Shown here: one piece after another, positions 18,539-27,635 of the stretch
Layout of the letters: every line of letters starts with the position of its first letter
Position numbering within the stretch: the first letter of the stretch is position 1
NCBI RefSeq assembly: GCF_001544875.2
Contig: NZ_FCOA02000001.1
Span: 558,001 to 622,000 of the forward strand
DNA: 64,000 nucleotides
DNA from: Caballeronia hypogeia
GTDB taxonomy: Bacteria; Pseudomonadota; Gammaproteobacteria; Burkholderiales; Burkholderiaceae
Direction of reading: 5' to 3'
Program-made: the position numbers and the translations under genes
The notes under the pieces: model-generated
Databases searched by the model: none
What the model was told of the DNA's origin: nothing
What the model saw: the letters and a program-made list of their open reading frames with translations, nothing else

Positions 18539-19582
18539 CTAGATCCGCTGATCCGTCGACGGCTTTTCCCACAGATTGATGCCGCCTTCCTGCGCGTGCT
18601 GGTCGATTTCCGCGAGTTCTTCCTTGGTGAAATCGAGGTTCTTCAGCGCGCCGACGTTCTCCGCGACCTGTTCCGCGCGGCTCGCACCGATCAGCACCGA
18701 AGTCACGCGACCGCCGCGCAGCGCCCACGCCAGCGCCATCTGCGCGAGGCTCTGGCCGCGCTTCTGCGCCAGTTCATTGAGCTTGCGCACGTGCGCGAGG
18801 TTCGCGTCGCTCAGGTGCTCCTGCTTGAGCGAGCCGCCGCCCGGCTTGTTCACGCGCGCATCCTGAGGCACGCCGTTCAGGTACTTGCTGGTCAGAAGCC
18901 CTTGCGCGAGCGGCGTAAACGCGATGCTGCCCGCGCCGATATCGTCGAGCGTGTCGAGCAGTTCGCTTTCGATCCAGCGGTTCAGCATGTTGTAAGACGG
19001 TTGATGGATCAGCAGCGGCACCTTGTGCTCGGCGAGCAGCTTCGCCATTTCGCGCGTCTTCGACGCCGAATAGGACGAGATGCCGACATAGAGCGCCTTG
19101 CCCGAATGCACGGCCGTCGCGAGCGCGCCAGCGGTTTCTTCCAGCGGCGTATCGGCGTCGAAACGGTGCGAGTAAAAGATATCGACGTAATCGAGACCCA
19201 TGCGCTTCAGGCTTTGATCGAGACTCGCGAGCACGTACTTGCGCGAGCCGCCGCCCTGGCCGTACGGACCGGGCCACATGTCCCAGCCTGCCTTCGACGA
19301 GATCAGCAGCTCGTCGCGATACGGGCGGAAGTCGTCCTTGAAGATGCGGCCGAAGTTCGTCTCCGCGCTGCCATACGGCGGGCCGTAATTGTTGGCGAGG
19401 TCGAAATGGGTGATGCCGAGATCGAACGACGTGCGCAGAATCTCGCGTTGCGTGGAGATAGGCGTCGTATCGCCGAAGTTGTGCCACAAGCCCAGCGACA
19501 GCGCGGGTAGTTTCAACCCGCTTTTGCCGCAGGTGCGGTATTGCATCTGCGTGTATCGCTCGGACGCTGCTTCGTAGGCCAT
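18539..19582 (-). CDS. Aldo/keto reductase, YghZ-like (L-glyceraldehyde 3-phosphate reductase type)
   Basis: A 347-residue NADPH-dependent aldo/keto reductase. The catalytic Tyr lies in NNYGPPYGSAE, the Lys in ISSKAGWDMWPGPYG and the His in FYSHRFD. The WDMWPGPYGQGGGSRKY insertion is characteristic of the YghZ/GPR group, which reduces L-glyceraldehyde 3-phosphate and methylglyoxal. The C-terminal cofactor segment is VLIGASRAEQVAENVGAL. The start at 19582 follows a GAGGA site; the frame continues upstream but loses similarity. It is monocistronic. Confidence 0.93.
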   Translation of the reverse strand: MAYEAASERYTQMQYRTCGKSGLKLPALSLGLWHNFGDTTPISTQREILRTSFDLGITHFDLANNYGPPYGSAETNFGRIFKDDFRPYRDELLISSKAGWDMWPGPYGQGGGSRKYVLASLDQSLKRMGLDYVDIFYSHRFDADTPLEETAGALATAVHSGKALYVGISSYSASKTREMAKLLAEHKVPLLIHQPSYNMLNRWIESELLDTLDDIGAGSIAFTPLAQGLLTSKYLNGVPQDARVNKPGGGSLKQEHLSDANLAHVRKLNELAQKRGQSLAQMALAWALRGGRVTSVLIGASRAEQVAENVGALKNLDFTKEELAEIDQHAQEGGINLWEKPSTDQRI

Positions 19583-19824
19583 GACGGATTTCCTCTGCGG
19601 ATTGCGAATTGAACAGACCTGCAACAGACAGTTTCGGCGCACGAGCGCGCGTGCCGCGTCGCGCGCATGCGCCCTGCCAAGGGCGTCAATCTTAGCCAAT
19701 CGGCCATCGGTGCGCACGGCGCGCTGCGTCGTCCCGCTATTCGACACTGGCCGGACGGTCAGTTAGGGGAACGATCGACGGTCAACGCTGACCAATGCAA
19801 ATTCCGCATGAAGGAGCTTGACAG

Positions 19825-20652
19825 ATGGACCCGATCGACAGACTGCGCCCCGCCTACGATTCCTTTTCCGCGATCGCCGTGACCTACGGCATCGACATTC
19901 TGCTGGCGATCCTGATTCTCGCCGTGGGCTGGTGGATCTCCAACGCCGTCGCCAACGCACTGCGCCGCACGCTCACTCGCACGAACGTGGACGCCACGCT
20001 GACACCCGTGCTCGCCAGCCTCGCGATGTGGGCGATTCGCGTCATCGCCATCGTCGCCGCGCTCGGCAAGTTCGGCATCGCGGCGGCCAGCATTCTCACC
20101 GTGCTCGGCGCGGCGGGTCTCGCCATCGGGCTCGCGCTGCAGGGCACGCTGCAGAATATCGCTGCCGGTCTGATGCTGTTGCTGCTGCGGCCGTTTCGCG
20201 TCGGCGATTACATCGAGGGCATCGGCACGACAGCGGGCACGGTCAACGAGATCGGTCTGTTCACCACGCGTCTGACCAAGGCGGACGGCATCGTCATGTA
20301 CGTGCCGAACAGTCTCATCTGGGCGAACGCGATCACCAACTACAGCGCGAACGACCGTCGCCGCGTCGTGATCAATTTTCAGGCGCAACACGGGCTCAAG
20401 GTGGAACACGTGCTCGGCGAGCTGCGCCGGCTGATGAGCGAAGATGCGCGCATCGTGCAGGACGGGCCTTCCGCGCCGTGGGTTTCGGTGACCGATTACA
20501 CCGACACCGGCGTCAAGTTCAACCTCGGCGCGTGGACCACCCGGACCGATCACCAGAACGTGCAGGCCGACCTGCTGCGCAAGATCCAGCCGTTGACGCG
20601 CGAAGCGCCGGCCCCGGCCGCGCAACTGGACGCGCCCGCGCCGACCCGCTAA
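19825..20652 (+). CDS. Small-conductance mechanosensitive channel, MscS family
   Basis: A 275-residue MscS channel. Three transmembrane helices are visible (about 25-45, 65-85 and 92-125). The pore helix TM3 is rich in Gly and Ala (ASILTVLGAAGLAIGLALQG), followed by the conserved PFRVGDYIE beta domain and VPNSLIWANAITNYS. It opens on hypo-osmotic shock to release solutes. AAGGAG lies 9 nt upstream of the ATG. It is followed after 42 bp by a small DUF3185 gene, probably co-transcribed. Confidence 0.95.
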   Translation: MDPIDRLRPAYDSFSAIAVTYGIDILLAILILAVGWWISNAVANALRRTLTRTNVDATLTPVLASLAMWAIRVIAIVAALGKFGIAAASILTVLGAAGLAIGLALQGTLQNIAAGLMLLLLRPFRVGDYIEGIGTTAGTVNEIGLFTTRLTKADGIVMYVPNSLIWANAITNYSANDRRRVVINFQAQHGLKVEHVLGELRRLMSEDARIVQDGPSAPWVSVTDYTDTGVKFNLGAWTTRTDHQNVQADLLRKIQPLTREAPAPAAQLDAPAPTR

Positions 20653-20694
20653 GCTGACGCGCCCTCAGAGAACGAAACAGGACGAAAACACGTT

Positions 20695-20898
20695 ATGACC
20701 CGAGCGATTTCCGTTGCGCTGCTCGTCGGCGGCGTAGTGCTGCTGTATTTCGGCGGCCAGTCGTTTCATTCGCTCTCGAACGACGTATCGCGCTTCTTCA
20801 CCGGCTCGCCCACGAACAAGACCATCTGGCTGATCGCGGGCGGGATCGTCGCGTCGCTCGCGGGGTTGATCGGGCTCGCGATTCCTTCGAAACGCTAA
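20695..20898 (+). CDS. DUF3185 family small membrane protein
   Basis: A 67-residue protein with two hydrophobic segments (residues 4-20 and 44-63) and a conserved central part SRFFTGSPTNKTIWLI, which I recognise as DUF3185. Function unknown. An AGGACG site precedes the ATG. Its position right after the MscS gene suggests a shared transcript. It converges with the dioxygenase gene, 28 bp apart. Confidence 0.85.
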   Translation: MTRAISVALLVGGVVLLYFGGQSFHSLSNDVSRFFTGSPTNKTIWLIAGGIVASLAGLIGLAIPSKR

Positions 20899-20926
20899 CA
20901 CAGCGATCCGCCAATTCGCTGATTCC

Positions 20927-21703
20927 TCAGACCAGCGCCACTTCCGGCTTCGACGCCGAGCGCGTGCCGGGCAACGGCGCATTGCTCGCGCCGCGATACG
21001 TGTACACGAGCGAGAACTTCACCTGATCAGTGAGGTTCTTCCCGGCCGAATGCAGCGTGTTGCAGTGGAAGAACACGACATCGCCCGGTTCGAGTTCGGG
21101 CGACACCGCCGTGCGGATCAGCGCGGCGTTCTCGGGCAAATCGGAGCGGAAGAATTTCGCGTCGTCAAAACGATCCGACGTGAACGGCAGCTTGTGCGAC
21201 GTCGGCACGAACCACAGCGCGCCGTTGTCGACCGTCTCGTTGCCCACAGCAAGCCACGCGGAAACGAGATCGTCGCGCTCGAACGCCCAGTAGCGCACGT
21301 CGCGATGCCAGCCGGTCAGGCTGCCGTACGCGGGGTGCTTCGTCATCATGCAGTTGTGATGCGCGCGCGAAAGATACGGCGTTTCGCCGAAATAAACCTC
21401 CATCCAGCCGCGCACTTCCGGCGAAGTCGCGAATTCCGCGAAGAGCGGATGCCGCACGTATGCGTCCAGCAGGCGACGCACCGTGTGTCCGCCCGGCGCG
21501 TCCTTCGAATCCGGCGCACCGGGGTATTTCAGATCGGCTTCGAATTCGACTGGCGCGGCCGCGATCGCCAACTGCTGTCGCGCGACTTCGCGCATCGCGT
21601 CGCGACGTTCTTTCGTCACGAGCCCTTTGACGATCACGTAGCCGTTTTCACGCAGCTCGTGCACCTGTTCTTTTTTCGATTTCAACGAATTTTGATCAGA
21701 CAT
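20927..21703 (-). CDS. Phytanoyl-CoA dioxygenase (PhyH) family protein
   Basis: A 258-residue Fe(II)/2-oxoglutarate-dependent oxygenase of the PhyH family. The iron facial triad is seen as HRD in GWHRDVRYW plus the distal His in FHCNTLHSAGK, and the 2-oxoglutarate-binding Arg is in VYTYRGA. The N-terminus (NGYVIVKGLVTKE) is typical of the fold. The substrate is unknown; related bacterial proteins act on small hydrophilic metabolites such as ectoine. No good Shine-Dalgarno is visible at the chosen ATG, so the start could be slightly downstream. Confidence 0.88.
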   Translation of the reverse strand: MSDQNSLKSKKEQVHELRENGYVIVKGLVTKERRDAMREVARQQLAIAAAPVEFEADLKYPGAPDSKDAPGGHTVRRLLDAYVRHPLFAEFATSPEVRGWMEVYFGETPYLSRAHHNCMMTKHPAYGSLTGWHRDVRYWAFERDDLVSAWLAVGNETVDNGALWFVPTSHKLPFTSDRFDDAKFFRSDLPENAALIRTAVSPELEPGDVVFFHCNTLHSAGKNLTDQVKFSLVYTYRGASNAPLPGTRSASKPEVALV

Positions 21704-22016
21704 TTCAGTTTTAGCGTCTCGCGGCTTTCGAATGGATTCATGCCGACGACGCTATATCCGGAATCGGCGCGAATACGAAGATTGTAAATCCGACGCCGCG
21801 CCAAGGCCCGCGCCACAATGCATCCGCCGATATTTATCAACAGGTGCTTCATAAAAACGCAGGGAAAACGCGTACTTACCCGAGTAATAAAGGTCCTGTA
21901 CATTGAATCCGCCAATTCGGTGCAACTCCGCGAAGCGAGTTGAATCGAATGCCTTGCCCGCCATTTTTGAGACATCTATCGTCGAGTTTGCGTAACGCAA
22001 CCGACCTCCCGCCGAC
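21704..22016. other. AT-richer intergenic region with palindrome
   Basis: This 313-bp stretch upstream of the PhyH-like gene is clearly less GC-rich than the surroundings. It holds a 13-bp palindrome TTGCGTAACGCAA (6-bp arms, one central base) at 21988-22000, 17 bp before a possible small gene. Open frames on the minus strand here have no recognisable features. Confidence 0.4.
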
Positions 22017-22367
22017 ATGAACCACCGAATCGCTATTGGCCTCTCGCGCGTTGCCTCGCGCGCCGCACGTCCTGCCCGTCGCGGCATGATCCGCGCGTTG
22101 CGCCATCACTCCACCCGCACGCAACTGCTCGCCGAGCAGCTGAAACACGTGCATCCGGTCGATGGCATCCGGTCGTGGTTCCGCGGTTTCTTCTTCAATC
22201 TGCGCGTGCGTGCGGCATCGCGCCGCGTTTCCTTGCGCGCGCTGTTGCGTCGTCCGGTGCAGTTGCGCGCGCCGTCGCCGAAACCGAAGGCCGCGACGCT
22301 CACGAGCCGCCGTCCGCGCCGTGTTTCCGCCAGCAGCGCCGGCTGGTACGCGTTCGCCGCGCGCTGA
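22017..22367 (+). CDS. Possible arginine-rich small protein (uncertain)
   Basis: A 116-residue open frame with very high arginine content and one aromatic patch (SWFRGFFFNL). There is no Shine-Dalgarno before the ATG and no recognised family. It is listed because it fills a gap with no other candidate on either strand and a palindrome precedes it. Arginine-rich frames arise easily by chance in GC-rich DNA. Confidence 0.3.
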   Translation: MNHRIAIGLSRVASRAARPARRGMIRALRHHSTRTQLLAEQLKHVHPVDGIRSWFRGFFFNLRVRAASRRVSLRALLRRPVQLRAPSPKPKAATLTSRRPRRVSASSAGWYAFAAR

Positions 22368-22378
22368 GCGGCTCAGGC

Positions 22379-23494
22379 TCAGCCACGTCCGGCGTCGTCG
22401 AGCGCCGGATAATCCGTGTAGCCCTTTTCGCCGCCGCCATAGAAAGTCGCCTCATCGGGCGCGTTGAGCGGCGCGTCTTTCCTGAAGCGCTCCACCAGAT
22501 CCGGATTCGCGAGATATGCGCGGCCGAACGCCACGGCGTCGGCCCCGCCACGCTCGATGCGCGCGTTCGCTTCCTCGGCCGTGTATTCGCCGCATACGAT
22601 GATCGCGCCGTCGAAGGCCTGACGCAGCGCGCGCCGATAATCGTCGGACAGCGGCGCGCCGCCTGCCCAGTCGGCCTCGGCCAGGTGCAGATACGCAACG
22701 CCGATGCGCTTCAGCTCCCGCGCCAGATGCAGCGATGACGTTTCGCCTTCGTCGTCCTGCAGGCCGAAGCCGGTGAAGTTCGGCGAAATGCGGATGCCGA
22801 CGCGATTCGCGCCCATCACGCCTGACACCGCTTCGAGCACATCGACGGTGAGCCGCACGCGGTTTTCGATGCCCCCGCCGTAATCGTCGGTGCGATGATT
22901 GGCGCCCGTCGCCATGAACTGATGCAGCAGATAGCCGTTGGCCGCGTGCACCTCGATCATGTCGAAGCCGGCGCGCTTCGCCCGATGCGCGGCGTCCACG
23001 AACTGCAGGACGATGCCCGGCAACTCGGCGGTTTCGAGCGCGCGCGGCTCGTCGGCGTCGATCATGCCGAAGGTTCCGTCGTCGCGCTTCACGAAGACCT
23101 GGGTATCGGCCGCCCGCATCGCCGAGGGTGCGACGGGCGGCGCGCCACCTTCCTGAAGCAGCCGGTGCGACACGCGCCCGACATGCCACAACTGCGACGC
23201 GATCCGCCCATGCCGCGCGTGCACCGCGCCGACGACGGCTCTCCATCCGGCCTCCTGCGGATCCGAATAGATGCCGGGCGTCGCGAAATAGCCCTGTCCT
23301 TGCCGGGACACTTGCGTCGCCTCGGTGACGATGAGCCCCGCCCCCGCGCGTTGCGCGTAATAGTGGGCGTTCATTTCGGAGGGCACGTCGCCGGGTTGCG
23401 ACGCGCGGTTGCGCGTGAGCGGCGCCATCACGACGCGATTCGGCAGTTGGAGATTGCCGATGGTGACCGGAGAAAGAAGCGTGTCGTACGGCAT
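22379..23494 (-). CDS. nemA: N-ethylmaleimide reductase-like Old Yellow Enzyme (alkene reductase)
   Basis: A 371-residue FMN-dependent Old Yellow Enzyme. The N-terminus NRVVMAPLTRNRA carries FMN-contacting residues. The substrate-binding pair HxxN appears in VHAANGYLLHQFM, with the downstream NHRTDDYGG motif. The C-terminal phosphate-binding region includes GRAYLANPDLVERF. It reduces activated alkenes, maleimides and nitro-esters with NADPH. No TetR-type nemR regulator gene is adjacent. It lies downstream of metK but is separated by a strong terminator, so it has its own promoter. Confidence 0.94.
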   Translation of the reverse strand: MPYDTLLSPVTIGNLQLPNRVVMAPLTRNRASQPGDVPSEMNAHYYAQRAGAGLIVTEATQVSRQGQGYFATPGIYSDPQEAGWRAVVGAVHARHGRIASQLWHVGRVSHRLLQEGGAPPVAPSAMRAADTQVFVKRDDGTFGMIDADEPRALETAELPGIVLQFVDAAHRAKRAGFDMIEVHAANGYLLHQFMATGANHRTDDYGGGIENRVRLTVDVLEAVSGVMGANRVGIRISPNFTGFGLQDDEGETSSLHLARELKRIGVAYLHLAEADWAGGAPLSDDYRRALRQAFDGAIIVCGEYTAEEANARIERGGADAVAFGRAYLANPDLVERFRKDAPLNAPDEATFYGGGEKGYTDYPALDDAGRG

Positions 23495-23558
23495 GATGAC
23501 TCCGCAGGCGTTCAGTTTTGCCGATCAAGCAAATGCAAGAAACGCGCCGCGGGTGAAA

Positions 23559-23590
23559 AAAAACCGGCAGGCGCGCAGCCTGCCGGTTTT
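23559..23590 (-). terminator. Rho-independent terminator of metK
   Basis: A 9-bp stem CCGGCAGGC / GCCTGCCGG (23564-23572 and 23578-23586) with a 5-nt loop is flanked by an A-run and a T-run, so it is bidirectional. It lies about 40 bp after the metK stop. Confidence 0.92.
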
Positions 23591-23625
23591 CCGTGTCGCT
23601 ATTGCAACGAACGGCAGCGAACGCC

Positions 23626-24813
23626 TTACGCGACGCTCGCGACCGGCTCCGTGCCGGCGGCTTCGGCAAGGATCAGCGCCTTGTCGGTGGCTTCCCACGA
23701 GAATTCCGGCTCTTCGCGGCCGAAGTGGCCGTATGCCGCCGATTTCTCGTAGATCGGGCGCAGCAGATCGAGCATCTGGATGATGCCCTTCGGACGCAGA
23801 TCGAAGTGCTCGAGAACGAGCTTGGTGATTTCCGCATCCGACACGCGGCCGGTGCCGAACGTGTTGACCATGACCGAAGTCGGGCGCGCGACGCCGATTG
23901 CGTACGACACCTGGATCAGCGCGCGCGATGCGAGGCCCGCCGCGACGATATTCTTCGCGACATAACGTCCCGCATAAGCCGCCGAGCGGTCGACCTTCGA
24001 CGGGTCCTTGCCCGAGAAAGCGCCGCCGCCGTGGGGCGCCGCGCCGCCGTACGTATCGACGATGATCTTGCGGCCCGTCAGACCGCAGTCGCCCTGCGGA
24101 CCGCCGATGACGAAACGGCCGGTCGGATTCACCAGGAACTTGATGTCGCCCTTGATGAGGTCTTTCGGCAGCGTCGGCTTGATCACTTCTTCGATGACCG
24201 CTTCGCGCAGTTGCGAAAGCTCGATGTCCGGCGCGTGCTGCGTGGACAGCACGACGGTGTCGATGGAATGCGCCTTGCCGTCGACGTAACGTACGGTGAC
24301 CTGCGACTTCGCGTCCGGGCGCAGCCAGGGCAGACGGCCATCGCGGCGCAGGTTCGCCTGACGCTCGACCAGGCGGTGCGAAAGGTGGATCGGCAGCGGC
24401 ATCAGTTCGGGCGTTTCGTCGCACGCGTAGCCGAACATCAGGCCCTGGTCGCCCGCGCCCTGATCGAGGTTGTCGTCATGCGCGGCGTCGACGCCTTGCT
24501 TGATGTCGGGCGATTGCTTGTCGTACGCGACGAGCACCGCGCAGCCGCGGTAGTCGATGCCGTAGTCGGTGTTGTCGTAGCCGATGCGCTTGATGGTGTC
24601 GCGCGCGACCTGGATGTAATCGACATTGGCGTTGGTCGTGATTTCGCCCGCGAGGACGACGAGACCGGTGTTGCAGAGCGTTTCCGCTGCGACGCGCGAA
24701 TATTTGTCCTGCGACAGGATGGCGTCGAGGATGGCGTCGGAGATTTGATCGGCGACCTTGTCCGGGTGGCCTTCGGAAACGGATTCGGAAGTAAAGAGGT
24801 AGTCGTTCGACAC
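23626..24813 (-). CDS. metK: S-adenosylmethionine synthetase
   Basis: A 395-residue methionine adenosyltransferase, the normal family length. It makes SAM from methionine and ATP in the cytoplasm. Conserved motifs include GHPDKVADQ near the N-terminus, [12 protein letters not shown] near residue 120, and the glycine-rich P-loop-like [16 protein letters not shown] near 260. The start codon is GTG at 24811-24813. Its GGAG Shine-Dalgarno lies inside one arm of a 13-bp perfect hairpin in the leader, so translation is probably controlled by RNA structure. A terminator follows the gene. Confidence 0.97.
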   Translation of the reverse strand: MSNDYLFTSESVSEGHPDKVADQISDAILDAILSQDKYSRVAAETLCNTGLVVLAGEITTNANVDYIQVARDTIKRIGYDNTDYGIDYRGCAVLVAYDKQSPDIKQGVDAAHDDNLDQGAGDQGLMFGYACDETPELMPLPIHLSHRLVERQANLRRDGRLPWLRPDAKSQVTVRYVDGKAHSIDTVVLSTQHAPDIELSQLREAVIEEVIKPTLPKDLIKGDIKFLVNPTGRFVIGGPQGDCGLTGRKIIVDTYGGAAPHGGGAFSGKDPSKVDRSAAYAGRYVAKNIVAAGLASRALIQVSYAIGVARPTSVMVNTFGTGRVSDAEITKLVLEHFDLRPKGIIQMLDLLRPIYEKSAAYGHFGREEPEFSWEATDKALILAEAAGTEPVASVA

Positions 24814-24875
24814 GCTTCAGACTCCAGTAAGTACGGTTGATATTCACGTAGCCGACTTCGTTTGGAGTCTGAAGC
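24814..24875 (-). promoter_or_regulatory. Structured metK leader hairpin that sequesters the Shine-Dalgarno
   Basis: A perfect 13-bp inverted repeat, gcttcagactcca (24814-24826) and tggagtctgaagc (24863-24875), encloses 36 nt immediately upstream of the metK GTG. In the mRNA the GGAG ribosome-binding site is in the 3' arm and so is paired. Upstream, CUUCAG (24918-24935 area) could pair with the same arm as an alternative, and another 7-bp stem (24944-24950 with 24972-24978) lies further 5'. This layout is that of a translational on/off switch; SAM or methionine is the obvious candidate signal. Confidence 0.75.
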
Positions 24876-24983
24876 GGCGACGCTTTAGCGGATGTCAATT
24901 TCCCAGACCGGAACCTTTCGTAACTGCTGAAGGCTTCGATCTGCTTCGCCCCGCAAGTTGTCCATTAACTCGGCGAAGGTTTT

Positions 24984-24989
24984 ATTATA
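24984..24989 (-). promoter_or_regulatory. Probable metK -10 element
   Basis: A perfect TATAAT is present on the minus strand. No good -35 was found at 16-18 bp. Transcription from here would give a leader of about 160 nt containing the hairpins described above. Confidence 0.45.
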
Positions 24990-25069
24990 CCGGCTTCCCT
25001 TGTTTTCACAGAATTGACCCCTTTGGCTTCCTTGGTCCCGCTTCATTCATCCGCTCGCCGGAGCTTCCC

Positions 25070-25954
25070 ATGCTAGGGCGCATCGGCGTGGCGCTCGCCA
25101 TCGGCTTTCTCAGGTTCCTGGCCCTCATTCCGTACGGCATCACCGCGCGTTTCGGCGATGCGCTGGGCTGGCTGCTCTACCAGATTCCGAGCCGCCGCAG
25201 GCGCATCGTGCATACGAATCTGAAGCTGTGCTTCCCGGAGTGGTCCGAAGAAAAGCGCGAGGACATCGCGCAGAAGCACTTCCGGCATGCGATCCGCAGC
25301 TACGTGGAGCGCAGCGTGCAATGGTTCGGCTCGGCGAAGAAACTCGAAAAGCTGATTCAGCTCGACAGCGCCGTCGACCTGACGGACCCCGATCTGCCGC
25401 CCACGCTGTTTCTCGGTTTTCACTTCGTGGGTATCGAAGCGGGTTCGATCTTTCTGAACTATTCGCTGCATCGGCAATGCGGGTCCCTGTATCAGCCGTT
25501 TTCGAATCCGCAGATCGAGGAACTCGCGAAGACGCAGCGCGCCCGCTTCGGCGCCGACATGGCGAGCCGCGCGGACAGCGCGCGCATCGTCCTGCGCTGG
25601 CTGCGCGACCGCAAGCCCGTGATGCTGGGCGCGGACATGGATTACGGCATGCGCAACTCCACCTTCGTGCCGTTCTTCGGCATCCCGACGTGCACGCTGA
25701 CCGCCGTCGGCCGGCTAGCCAAGACGGGCCGCGCGCAGGTGGTGCCGTTCATCGGCGAGGTGTTGCCGAACTACAAGGGTTATCGGCTCAAGATTTTCAA
25801 GCCGTGGGAAAACTACCCGACCGGCGACGACGACGCCGACGCGCGGCGCATGAACGAGTTCCTCGAAGAGCACATTCCCGAGATGCCCGAGCAATATTAC
25901 TGGGTGCACAAGCGCTTCAAGACGCGCCCGCCGGGCGATGCGAGCTTTTACTGA
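25070..25954 (+). CDS. lpxL: Lipid A biosynthesis lauroyl acyltransferase, LpxL/HtrB type
   Basis: A 294-residue inner-membrane-associated acyltransferase of the LpxL/LpxM family. It has an N-terminal hydrophobic anchor (residues 5-22) and the catalytic HX4E motif with His118 and Glu123 (GFHFVGIE). It adds a secondary acyl chain to Kdo2-lipid IVA. GGAG lies 7 nt upstream of the ATG. It is divergent from metK and heads the run lpxL-dapF-DUF484-xerC. Only one copy is present here. Confidence 0.95.
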   Translation: MLGRIGVALAIGFLRFLALIPYGITARFGDALGWLLYQIPSRRRRIVHTNLKLCFPEWSEEKREDIAQKHFRHAIRSYVERSVQWFGSAKKLEKLIQLDSAVDLTDPDLPPTLFLGFHFVGIEAGSIFLNYSLHRQCGSLYQPFSNPQIEELAKTQRARFGADMASRADSARIVLRWLRDRKPVMLGADMDYGMRNSTFVPFFGIPTCTLTAVGRLAKTGRAQVVPFIGEVLPNYKGYRLKIFKPWENYPTGDDDADARRMNEFLEEHIPEMPEQYYWVHKRFKTRPPGDASFY

Positions 25955-26026
25955 TGCGCGACTGAAGCACGATCGCGGCGTGCGCGGCGCAAAACGCCAC
26001 GCCGCGCGTCACATACAATGACGGCC

Positions 26027-26899
26027 ATGAAACTCAAATTCACGAAAATGCAGGGCGCGGGCAACGATTTCGTCGTGCTCGACGGCTACACGCAGACGCT
26101 CGATCTGACCGCGGAGCAAGTGCGCGCGCTCGCCAACCGCCATTTCGGCGTGGGCGCGGATCAGTTGCTGCTCGTGGAGAAGCCGACCATCGAAGGCGTC
26201 GACTTCAAGTACCGCATCTTCAATTGCGATGGCGGCGAGGTCGAGCATTGCGGCAACGGCGCGCGCTGCTTCGTGAAGTTCGTGCGCGAGCGCCGGCTAA
26301 CGGACGCATCGACGGTGCGCGTGCAGGTGCAGAACGGCATCATCACGCTGACGATGCAGGAGAACGGCGAAGTCGTCGTCGACATGAGCACGCCGGTGTT
26401 CGATCCGCCACAGGTTCCGTTCGACGCAAAGGGCCTCGAAGGCCGTCGCGAAGGCAACGACACGCTCTGGCCGCTCGACGTAAACGGCGAAACCCGCTGG
26501 ATTTCCGTCGTCTCGATGGGCAATCCGCACGCGGTGCAGATCGTCGATGACGTCGAGGCGTATCAGGTTTTGCAGGAAGGACCGCTGATCGAGCGCCATG
26601 CGCGCTTTCCGAAACGCGTGAACGCGGGCTTCATGCAGATCGTCGATCGTCATTCGGTGAAGCTGCGCGTCTTCGAACGCGGCGCGGGCGAAACGCTCGC
26701 GTGCGGCACGGGCGCGTGCGCGGCGGTGGCCGCGGGCATCCGGCGCGGCGCGCTGGACACGCCAGTGCGCGTTCAAACGCATGGCGGAATGCTCACGATC
26801 AGCTGGAACGGCGCGCAGGACGAAGCCGCCGCGCTTTTCATGGCGGGCCCCGCCACGACGGTCTTCGAGGGCGAAATCGAGCTGGATCGCCTCGTCTAA
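26027..26899 (+). CDS. dapF: Diaminopimelate epimerase
   Basis: A 290-residue enzyme that interconverts LL- and meso-diaminopimelate for lysine and peptidoglycan synthesis. The two catalytic cysteines are Cys75 in EHCGNGARC and Cys226 in LACGTGAC. The N-terminus [19 protein letters not shown] matches the family start, so I prefer the ATG at 26027 over the in-frame ATG at 26018. Neither has a clear Shine-Dalgarno. Confidence 0.97.
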   Translation: MKLKFTKMQGAGNDFVVLDGYTQTLDLTAEQVRALANRHFGVGADQLLLVEKPTIEGVDFKYRIFNCDGGEVEHCGNGARCFVKFVRERRLTDASTVRVQVQNGIITLTMQENGEVVVDMSTPVFDPPQVPFDAKGLEGRREGNDTLWPLDVNGETRWISVVSMGNPHAVQIVDDVEAYQVLQEGPLIERHARFPKRVNAGFMQIVDRHSVKLRVFERGAGETLACGTGACAAVAAGIRRGALDTPVRVQTHGGMLTISWNGAQDEAAALFMAGPATTVFEGEIELDRLV

Positions 26900-26914
26900 C
26901 GCACAAACAACATC

Positions 26915-27634
26915 ATGAATCCACGCGAAGTCGCCGACTATCTGCTCGACAATCCCGATTTCTTCGTCGAGCACGCGGAGCTGCTCGGCACCATCCGGCT
27001 CTCGAATCCGCATGGCAAGGCCGCCGTGTCGCTGCAGGAGCGCCAGATGGAAATGCTGCGTGACAAGAACAAGCAGCTCGAGCGGCGGCTCGCCGAACTG
27101 CTGCGTTACGGCCATGAGAACGACAGCATCTCGACCAAGTTCAATCGCTGGACCGTGCGCGTCATCTCGCAGCGCGATCCGTACGCGTTGCCGGCGACCA
27201 TCAGCCGTGGATTGTGCGAAGTATTCGACGTGCCGCACGCGGCGCTGCGCGTGTGGGACATCGACGAAGCGTTCCGGCAGGCCGATTTCGCGCGTCAGGT
27301 CGGCGAGGAAGTGCGCATTTTCACCAACAGTCTGGCCGCGCCATACTGCGGCGTCGACACCGGTTTCGCGGCCGCGCAATGGCTCGGCGCGGCGAATTCG
27401 GCATCGGCTACCGTGGCGCCGAGCGAAGGTCCGTCGGATGTGGAGCGCAAGATCGAATCCGTCTCGCTGATCGCGCTGCGCGATCCGCAGGCCGGCCCGG
27501 ACGCGCCGAGCTTCGGCCTGCTCGTGATGGGCTCGCCCGATCCGCGCCGCTTCCACGACGGCATGGCGACCGACTTCCTCACGCAGATCGGCGCGCTGGC
27601 GAGCGCGGCGCTGTCGCGTTTGCTGCCGCACTGA
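26915..27634 (+). CDS. DUF484 family protein (GAF-like)
   Basis: A 239-residue DUF484 protein. It starts MNPREVADYLLDNPDFFVEHAELL, has a short coiled coil (about 45-70, QERQMEMLRDKNKQLERRL), and then a GAF-like domain. DUF484 genes almost always sit between dapF and xerC in proteobacteria, as here. Function is not established. It follows dapF by 15 bp and precedes xerC by 1 bp, so it is clearly part of the same operon. Confidence 0.93.
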   Translation: MNPREVADYLLDNPDFFVEHAELLGTIRLSNPHGKAAVSLQERQMEMLRDKNKQLERRLAELLRYGHENDSISTKFNRWTVRVISQRDPYALPATISRGLCEVFDVPHAALRVWDIDEAFRQADFARQVGEEVRIFTNSLAAPYCGVDTGFAAAQWLGAANSASATVAPSEGPSDVERKIESVSLIALRDPQAGPDAPSFGLLVMGSPDPRRFHDGMATDFLTQIGALASAALSRLLPH

Positions 27635-27635
27635 G

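Noticed and set aside
24476..24898. Alternative-frame ORF starting in the metK leader and running into metK
   Set aside because: It overlaps the strongly conserved metK frame and has shadow-type composition. A leader peptide is possible but unsupported.
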